64,000 nt of DNA from an uncultured Collinsella sp. (GTDB lineage: Bacteria; Actinomycetota; Coriobacteriia; Coriobacteriales; Coriobacteriaceae), in assembly GCA_900541065.1 (NCBI GenBank), contig UQIE01000001.1:186001-250000 (forward strand), written 5' to 3'. Within the stretch, counting starts at the first letter, position 1. Every line of letters begins with the position of its first letter. The position numbers and the translations under genes are program-made. Positions 59,071 to 64,000 of the stretch are shown one piece after another. The notes under the pieces were generated by a model. It saw only the letters and a program-made list of their open reading frames with translations. It was not told the origin of the DNA and made no database searches.

Positions 59071-60084
59071 ATGGCATATCCCGTATTTGACCTACACTGC
59101 GACACCGCCGACCGAATCGGCTGGGCCACGCTCGATCTCGACCTGCGCTTTACCGCCGGCACCGACGGTTATTTCCCCGGCGACGAAACGCATCCGCAAG
59201 ATTTCGACCTCATCGAGGGCAACGCCTGCGCCATCTCGCTCGCAAAGATCGGCAACACGCCGTGGGCACAGTGCTTCGCCACGTTTGTCCCCGACGAGAT
59301 TCCCACCGCCCACGCCGCGCGCTTCCAGGCGCAAATCATGGCGCATATGAGCGGCCAGGCAATGCTCAACCACGACCGCATGGTCAACGTACGCAGCGCC
59401 GCAGACATTCGCCCCGCGCTCAAGGACGGTAAAGTCGCTTGCATCCACACCATCGAAAACGCCACGTTCTTTGCCGAGGACCCCGCACTGATCGAGGTGC
59501 TCAAGAGCTTGGGCGTGCTTATGTCGTCACTCAGCTGGAACGCGCAGGGACCGCTCGCGAGCGGACACGATACCCACGCCGGCCTCACCGCCGCCGGCAT
59601 CGAGGCGCTTGCGCAGATGGAGCACGCCGGCATGGTACTCGACGTCTCCCACCTCAACGATGAGTGCTTTGACGAGGTTGTCGCCCACGCCACGCGTCCC
59701 TTCGTCGCCAGCCACTCCAACTCCCGCACCGTCTGCAGCGTCAAGCGCAACCTCACCGACGACCAGTTCCGCACCATTCGCGACATGGGCGGTATCGTCG
59801 GCCTCAACTACTGCAGCGAGTTCCTATCCAACGACGCAACCGACAAGACCGCCGCAGACGTCACCTTCGACCAGCTGGCGGCACATATCGAGCACTGGCT
59901 CGACCTGGGCGGCAAGGACGTCATCGCGCTCGGCGGCGACTGGGACGGTGCCACGGTGCCCGCTTTCCTCTCCGATGCCAGCATGATGCCCGAGTTCCAG
60001 AACATGCTTTCCAAGCATTTTGGCAAGACCGTGATGCAGAAGCTCTGTAGCGACAACGCGCTTGCCTTCTTTGAGCGTTATTAA
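59071..60084 (+). CDS. Membrane-dipeptidase family (M19) peptidase
   Basis: A 337-residue M19 renal-dipeptidase-like metalloenzyme: VFDLHCDTADRIGW (first metal ligands), HTIENATFFAEDPALIEVLK (Glu bridging ligand), LDVSHLNDECFDEVV (His), FVASHSNSRTVCSVKRNLTD (His) and GGDWDGATVPAF (Asp). It cleaves dipeptides, often with a D-residue at the C-terminus. No signal peptide, so cytoplasmic. CGGAGGA precedes the ATG. Confidence 0.93.
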   Translation: MAYPVFDLHCDTADRIGWATLDLDLRFTAGTDGYFPGDETHPQDFDLIEGNACAISLAKIGNTPWAQCFATFVPDEIPTAHAARFQAQIMAHMSGQAMLNHDRMVNVRSAADIRPALKDGKVACIHTIENATFFAEDPALIEVLKSLGVLMSSLSWNAQGPLASGHDTHAGLTAAGIEALAQMEHAGMVLDVSHLNDECFDEVVAHATRPFVASHSNSRTVCSVKRNLTDDQFRTIRDMGGIVGLNYCSEFLSNDATDKTAADVTFDQLAAHIEHWLDLGGKDVIALGGDWDGATVPAFLSDASMMPEFQNMLSKHFGKTVMQKLCSDNALAFFERY

Positions 60085-60158
60085 TTTCACATCCCTTGAG
60101 CGGGCCGGCATGCCGAACGGTCGACATGCCGGCCCGTCCCCAATCTGAAGGACCGCTT

Positions 60159-60935
60159 TTGACGCAGCAATTTACGATTTCCATATCCCGACCGGATGGG
60201 ACGCCCATCTCCGTCGTCGTTACCAAAAAGCGCGTCAAAAACTTCAACCTACGCGTCACATCAAGCGGTGAGGTCCACGCCAGCGCACCGCTCGGCGCCA
60301 GCCGCGAGCGCATCGAGGCATTTGTGAAGCGCAACAGCACCTGGATTGTCAGCCGACTTGCCAAGCGCGAGCAACATCAGGCGACGGCGCGAGAGCCGCT
60401 CAGCACCTCGTCCGTCATTGCACTTTGGGGCAAGCCCATCACGGTACAGGATGCACTCGATCACAACTTTGCATCACCCGCGCCGCGGCCCAAGCAGGCC
60501 ACCTTCGCAAGCTTTATGGGTACCGACGAATCGGACGAAGGCCCACAGGCCAAGCGGCGTGCAATCCTCGACGGCCTAACGTCCGACGAGCTCCAAGCCC
60601 ACATCAGCCAGCTTTATACGACCGAGGTCACCGCAGCGCTACGCGACATCGTGCACGCATACGAAATCACAATGAGTGTCGCCGTTTCCCGCGTCTCCGT
60701 GCGCAGCATGAAAACGCGCTGGGGATCATGCACGCCCAAGACCGGAGCCATTCGCATCGCACGCGAACTTGCCGCTTATCCCATCGAGTGTCTCGACATG
60801 GTTGTCGCCCACGAGCTCGTCCACTTGCTCGAGCCAAGCCACAATCAGCGGTTTCACGCCCTGCTCGACAGGTACTGCCCCAACAATAGAGCGCTGTCGC
60901 AGCGGCTCAAGCAGCCACCCATAGAGACGTATTAG
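60159..60935 (+). CDS. YgjP/SprT-like zinc metallopeptidase
   Basis: A 258-residue DUF45 (YgjP) protein: VTKKRVKNFNLRVTSSGEVH (N-terminal beta domain), then VRSMKTRWGSCTPKTGAIRI and the zinc motif VVAHELVHLLEPSHNQRFHA with the third His in the SHNQRF segment. The family contains minigluzincin-like proteases of largely unknown target, often linked to restriction or repair genes. TTG start behind AAGGA. Stop is 6 bases from that of the convergent folB. Confidence 0.9.
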   Translation: MTQQFTISISRPDGTPISVVVTKKRVKNFNLRVTSSGEVHASAPLGASRERIEAFVKRNSTWIVSRLAKREQHQATAREPLSTSSVIALWGKPITVQDALDHNFASPAPRPKQATFASFMGTDESDEGPQAKRRAILDGLTSDELQAHISQLYTTEVTAALRDIVHAYEITMSVAVSRVSVRSMKTRWGSCTPKTGAIRIARELAAYPIECLDMVVAHELVHLLEPSHNQRFHALLDRYCPNNRALSQRLKQPPIETY

Positions 60936-60941
60936 AACCGG

Positions 60942-61427
60942 TTAGCGCACGCGCTCGATCTCGACGCCGCAGCTTGCCAGGGGAAGACCGACGGGCGCCC
61001 AAGGCTTATCGAGCTTAACACGCACGCCAAGCAGCAAGGGGTAACGACGCAGCAGCATCTGGGCCACACCCTCGGCTGCCGCCTCGATGAGTTTAAACGT
61101 ATGCTCGCGCAGATAGCCATCGACATCGTGGCACACCGAGCCGTAGTCAATCGAGGCGTCCAGGTTATCGTGCTCCCCCGCTGCACGCAGGTCGGCATAG
61201 AGCACCAAGGACACGATGAACTTCTGGCCCAGCGCGTTCTCTTCGGGATACACGCCGTGGTTGGCAAAGACCTCGAGACCGTCGATAGTAATGCGATCGG
61301 CATGGCGCAGATCGTCATAGCTCACGTGGGGCACCGCCGTTGCGGTGGATATTTCGCCCCTTCCACGGCGGGCGAGCTCGGCGCCTTCAGTCTTGGTTGC
61401 ATTCTCGGGCAGTTTCTTGTTGCTCAT
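60942..61427 (-). CDS. folB: Dihydroneopterin aldolase
   Basis: 161 residues. An extra N-terminal segment of about 40 polar residues precedes a FolB domain: ITIDGLEVFANHGVYPEENA, LGQKFIVSLVLYADL, DASIDYGSVCHDVDGYL and the Lys-containing VKLDKPWAPVGL. The conserved Glu (PEE) and Lys (LDKPWAP) fit activity. It splits dihydroneopterin to hydroxymethyl-dihydropterin in folate synthesis. It is last of a folE-HD-folB run on the minus strand. Confidence 0.93.
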   Translation of the reverse strand: MSNKKLPENATKTEGAELARRGRGEISTATAVPHVSYDDLRHADRITIDGLEVFANHGVYPEENALGQKFIVSLVLYADLRAAGEHDNLDASIDYGSVCHDVDGYLREHTFKLIEAAAEGVAQMLLRRYPLLLGVRVKLDKPWAPVGLPLASCGVEIERVR

Positions 61428-61470
61428 CGCGATCGTCTCCTTCGTTTAGAACCCCGACCGCGTAAACTAA

Positions 61471-62052
61471 CTACACGCGAATCGACAGGTTCTTTTTATC
61501 ATCGCTCCAGTTGCAAGCATTGCGCGCGGGGCATGCAAAGCAGGCGCGCGACGCTTTGTCGGCTGCATAGAGCAAACGCTCAAGCGGTTGGCTGTTCACG
61601 CGCAGCTTTCGATGGCCCAGAATGGCCGTCTTAATGGCTGCGGCATCGGCCGGCTCAAACGCCACGTCATCGGGCATGCCGCCGAGAATTGCATCAGCGA
61701 CGCGTTCGCTTGCAACATCATGGGATATACCCGATTCATACTGTTCATCTTTGCCGATATCGTGAAGAAGTGCCGTGGCGTAGATGACCTCGCGGTCAAA
61801 CTCGAGATCTTCCTCGAGATTCTTGATCCACATAATGCGAGCGACATCGAGCAGATGGTCGATACCGTGGCGGCAGAAGATGCGCCCCGATTCCAGCTGA
61901 GCAATGTTGCCCAGGTGGCGCCGGAACAGGCCGTTGGCACAGATGTAATCGATACGAGGCATGACGCCAAAAGGCGCCAGGCCCGAAGCCATAAAACCGC
62001 GACGCGGCGTTCCCTCGTCAGTATTCGATGTAAAGTCGTTGACGACTCTCAT
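61471..62052 (-). CDS. HD-domain phosphohydrolase between folE and folB
   Basis: A 193-residue HD-superfamily protein: FCRHGIDHLLDVARIMW (first His), YATALLHDIGKDEQYE (HD pair), KTAILGHRKLR and LLYAADKASRACFACPARNACNW (last Asp followed by a four-Cys cluster CFAC...CNW). The metal ligands are complete. The C-terminal Cys cluster is not general in HD enzymes and may bind zinc or a cluster. Start lies two bases after the folE stop; 43 bases separate it from folB. A role in removing phosphate from dihydroneopterin triphosphate is a reasonable guess from context. Confidence 0.85.
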   Translation of the reverse strand: MRVVNDFTSNTDEGTPRRGFMASGLAPFGVMPRIDYICANGLFRRHLGNIAQLESGRIFCRHGIDHLLDVARIMWIKNLEEDLEFDREVIYATALLHDIGKDEQYESGISHDVASERVADAILGGMPDDVAFEPADAAAIKTAILGHRKLRVNSQPLERLLYAADKASRACFACPARNACNWSDDKKNLSIRV

Positions 62053-62054
62053 AG

Positions 62055-62612
62055 TTAGCGTCCCAGCATCCTAAAGAAACGCTCTTCGAGCGCGGGGTCG
62101 GTCTCAAAGACGCCGCGGCGAGCGAGCGTCACGGTCTTGGTGCCGGGCTTTTGCACGCCGCGCATGGTCATGCACATATGCTCAGCTTCCATGAGCACAA
62201 TCGCTCCCTGGGGAGCGAGATATTCCATGAGGGCATCGGCAACCTGTGCACACAACTGCTCCTGCAGCTGCAGACGACGGGCATAGACTTCAACCGTGCG
62301 AGCGAGCTTAGACAGACCCGCCACGCGACCGTTAGGGATATAGCCGATCGCAGCCTTGCCATAAAACGGCAGCAGATGGTGCTCGCACAGCGAGTAAAAC
62401 GTAATGTCGCGCTCAATAACCAAGTCGTTCGAAGCGACGGCAAAGGTTTTGGACAGGTGCTCCTCGGCACTCTGATCCATACCGCCGGCGATCTCACCAT
62501 ACATACGGGCAACGCGCGCCGGGGTCTCCAGCAGGCCCTCACGAGTTGGGTCCTCGCCTATGCCCTCAAGCAACAGCTTAATGGCGGCCTCGACTTTTTC
62601 CTGATCGACCAT
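62055..62612 (-). CDS. folE: GTP cyclohydrolase I
   Basis: A 185-residue FolE: AAIKLLLEGIGEDPTREGLL, ETPARVARMYGEI, FYSLCEHHLLPFYGKAAIGY (zinc Cys and His), GLSKLARTVEVYARRLQLQE and EHMCMTMRGVQKPG (second Cys). All zinc and catalytic residues are seen. It makes dihydroneopterin triphosphate, the first step of folate synthesis. ATG five bases after GAGG. It is first of folE-HD-folB; nrdG ends 66 bases upstream. Confidence 0.96.
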   Translation of the reverse strand: MVDQEKVEAAIKLLLEGIGEDPTREGLLETPARVARMYGEIAGGMDQSAEEHLSKTFAVASNDLVIERDITFYSLCEHHLLPFYGKAAIGYIPNGRVAGLSKLARTVEVYARRLQLQEQLCAQVADALMEYLAPQGAIVLMEAEHMCMTMRGVQKPGTKTVTLARRGVFETDPALEERFFRMLGR

Positions 62613-62678
62613 CTGGGCCTCACTTTTCCGATTTTGCGTTCGCGCTATGGTACCACGCCCTTTGGCATCGGCCACAAG

Positions 62679-63260
62679 CTACATAGTATGGGTCGAATAG
62701 ACTGGATCGTCCCGCCAAAGCTCCACAGCGTCGCAAAGCGCAACGCCCTCACGCACAGCGCGGTCGCGCGTAGCGTTCATATCGATCACACGCTGGTTAC
62801 TCGAGCCCCTAAAACGCAATGAGATATCGTACAGATCCTGAACAAACGGGCCATCCACCAACATATCGAGGCAGGCAAGGATACGGTCCGTCGCCTCGGT
62901 ATGGTGACGACCACCCGGCATAAGCTCCTCGAGCACGTCGCCGGTAAAGCACCAAATGGTCTTGCCCGACCCTGCAGGATAGGCCGCACGCACGCGTTCG
63001 ATAAAGTCAACAAGCCCCACCTGATTCTCGGGCTCCATAGGCTCGCCGCCCAGAATCGTCAGGCCATCGATAAAGGGATGATCGAGACTCTCGATAATCT
63101 TATCCTCGACGGCGCGATCGAACGGCTCGCCCGCAGCAAAGTCCCACGCGACAGAGTTAAAGCAATTCTTGCACCCACGACGGCACCCGCTCACAAACAG
63201 AGAAGTACGAACGCCTTCCCCATCAGCAATGTCGAAATACTTAATGTTCGCGTAGTTCAT
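62679..63260 (-). CDS. nrdG: Anaerobic ribonucleotide reductase activating protein
   Basis: A 193-residue radical-SAM activase: YANIKYFDIADGEGVRTSLF, the cluster motif VSGCRRGCKNCFN (CxxxCxxC), TILGGEPMEPENQVGL, IWCFTGDVLEEL and LDMLVDGPFVQDL. It uses S-adenosylmethionine to make the glycyl radical on NrdD. GGGAGAG lies before the ATG. NrdD lies upstream on the same strand but is separated by about 430 bases of inverted repeats, so nrdG may have its own promoter. Confidence 0.95.
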   Translation of the reverse strand: MNYANIKYFDIADGEGVRTSLFVSGCRRGCKNCFNSVAWDFAAGEPFDRAVEDKIIESLDHPFIDGLTILGGEPMEPENQVGLVDFIERVRAAYPAGSGKTIWCFTGDVLEELMPGGRHHTEATDRILACLDMLVDGPFVQDLYDISLRFRGSSNQRVIDMNATRDRAVREGVALCDAVELWRDDPVYSTHTM

Positions 63261-63537
63261 AGGTAACTCTCCCGGGAGGCCGGGACATATCATCCCGTCC
63301 TCAAACATTCTCGGCCTTCGGCCTGCGAAACTGCGGGCGGGACGATATGTCCCGGCCTCATGCAAAGGGTAACTCAATGAACGAAGCGAACATCGAGTAT
63401 AGGGTTCGAGGTCCAATAAAAACTTTGTTGCAGCTCAACCGCCATCGCAAGCAAAGCGTTGTTGCAAGTCAACTCATTTCCGCTAAGAACTTCGAGGAGT
63501 GAGCAGGCCGCATGCTACATCTCAACTACGTCAACTT
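63261..63537. other. Non-coding spacer between nrdG and the 139-bp repeat element
   Basis: Apart from the inverted repeat at 63276-63359 nothing is recognised here: no reading frame with a ribosome site, no tRNA. AT-rich patches near 63415-63425 might hold an nrdG promoter but no clear box pair is seen. Confidence 0.4.
63276..63359 (-). repeat. 25-bp inverted repeat upstream of nrdG
   Basis: GAGGCCGGGACATATCATCC (continuing CGTCC) at 63276-63300 is repeated inverted at 63335-63359 with two differences; a GGCC-TTC-GGCC hairpin lies in the loop. The near arm ends a few bases before the nrdG ribosome site. It could terminate or attenuate the nrdD transcript or be a mobile repeat. Confidence 0.65.
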
Positions 63538-63676
63538 GGCTGAACCGAGAGGGCCGCTTGGGCTTTTGCTCGATATGAGTTCCGCACGCAAAGAAGGCCA
63601 CTTAATGTGGCCTTCGTCTTGCGCAGGACTGTCCGAAATAGCGAGCAAATGCCCAAGCGGCCCTCCCGGCTCAGCC
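63538..63676. mobile_element. 139-bp element with 35-bp terminal inverted repeats behind nrdD
   Basis: The left end (63538-63572, GGCTGAACCGAGAGGGCCGC and on) and right end (63642-63676) are inverted copies with three differences in 35. The 69-base centre contains a terminator-like hairpin AAGGCCAC/GTGGCCTT (63594-63614). It begins 11 bases after the nrdD stop. No transposase; no clear target duplication. Non-autonomous mobile element or an elaborate terminator. Confidence 0.6.
63590..63620 (-). terminator. Probable terminator of nrdD
   Basis: AAGGCCAC pairs with GTGGCCTT around ATTAA; on the minus strand TCTTTG follows. It lies inside the 139-bp inverted-repeat element. Confidence 0.65.
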
Positions 63677-63687
63677 CCGGAGCGGTA

Positions 63688-64000
63688 TTAGAGATGCAGC
63701 ACGCGGTCGCGGATCTCCTCGGTTCGGCCCTGGTTCCAGAACTGGGTACCGATGTAGCCACACGTGCGACGAGCGACATTCATCTTCTCCTGGTCACGAT
63801 TGCCGCAATTGGGGCACTCCCACACCAGCTTGCCGTCATCCTCGACAATCTTGATCTCACCGTCGTAGCCGCACACCTGGCAGTAGTCGCTCTTGGTGTT
63901 GAGCTCGGCGTACATGATGTTGTCGTAGATGTACTGCATCACGCGAATGACAGCCTTGAGGTTGTCCTGCATGTTGGGAACCTCGACGTAGGAGATGGCA
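63688..64000 (-). CDS. nrdD: Anaerobic ribonucleoside-triphosphate reductase, C-terminus (partial)
   Basis: The last 103 residues of NrdD; the rest lies beyond the right edge. Seen: the zinc site CQVCGYDGEIK with WECPNCGNRD (four cysteines) and the glycyl-radical loop VARRTCGYIGTQFWNQGRTE, whose Gly in CGYIG carries the radical. NrdD reduces ribonucleoside triphosphates under anaerobiosis. The activase NrdG is encoded downstream. The ending (EEIRDRVLHL) is typical of the family. Confidence 0.95.
   Translation of the reverse strand, partial: AISYVEVPNMQDNLKAVIRVMQYIYDNIMYAELNTKSDYCQVCGYDGEIKIVEDDGKLVWECPNCGNRDQEKMNVARRTCGYIGTQFWNQGRTEEIRDRVLHL

Noticed and set aside
63395..63425. GGTTCGAGGTCC stretch resembling a tRNA T-arm
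   Set aside because: No acceptor, D or anticodon stem can be closed around it.

Overview
The window reads as chromosomal DNA of a high-GC, Gram-positive, obligately anaerobic gut actinobacterium, most likely Collinsella or a close relative in the Coriobacteriia. This is inferred from the GC-rich codon use, the anaerobic ribonucleotide reductase (NrdD/NrdG) at the right edge, L-lactate dehydrogenase, secreted coiled-coil peptidoglycan hydrolases, an LPxxG-type sorted surface protein and a D-aspartate-ligase-like ATP-grasp enzyme. No database search was possible. Almost all genes look like intact chromosomal genes; no rRNA, tRNA or CRISPR array was found.

Layout. 1-6900: cell-wall genes (D-Asp ligase homologue, secreted hydrolase), a Ser/Thr protein kinase with an HTH protein and two small membrane proteins, and a higBA toxin-antitoxin pair. 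6900-17400: lysine/diaminopimelate block: an M20 deacylase, a lysine riboswitch, a lysA-dapA in-frame fusion, dapB, dapH and a PLP aminotransferase, with a nucleoid-associated protein, a DUF2974 hydrolase and ldh between. Together these could make up most of the N-acetyl branch of lysine synthesis. 17400-29600: housekeeping (nadE, ettA, sdpRI, tcdA, tatD, sugar kinase and HAD phosphatases), two coriobacterial proteins of unknown role and a 226-bp MITE-like element.

29600-33000: the most unusual locus, a compact cassette of an unknown 296-residue protein, a ClpP-type serine protease and a VirD4/TraG-type ATPase without membrane anchor. The last two are translationally coupled, iteron-like repeats lie upstream, and no conjugation genes are nearby. 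33000-42300: pgi, a truncated iron-alcohol-dehydrogenase-like gene bracketed by inverted repeats, a LexA-controlled Y-family polymerase with a YolD-like partner, an 850-residue wall-anchored protein, a heavy-metal-associated protein with a CsoR-like operator, and an iron-type DUF3793/flavodoxin pair.

42300-51600: a polar amino acid ABC transporter whose permease carries an extra extracytoplasmic domain, endonuclease IV, oxidoreductases separated by two copies of a covarying hairpin repeat, a PanE-like reductase and a secreted protein. 51600-64000: metY with a Cys-codon leader ORF, divergent from a LysR regulator; rnhA, acylphosphatase, a Fur-family regulator, an orphan UreE with an FKBP chaperone, peptidases, a folE-HD-folB folate operon, and nrdG/nrdD with long inverted-repeat elements between them.
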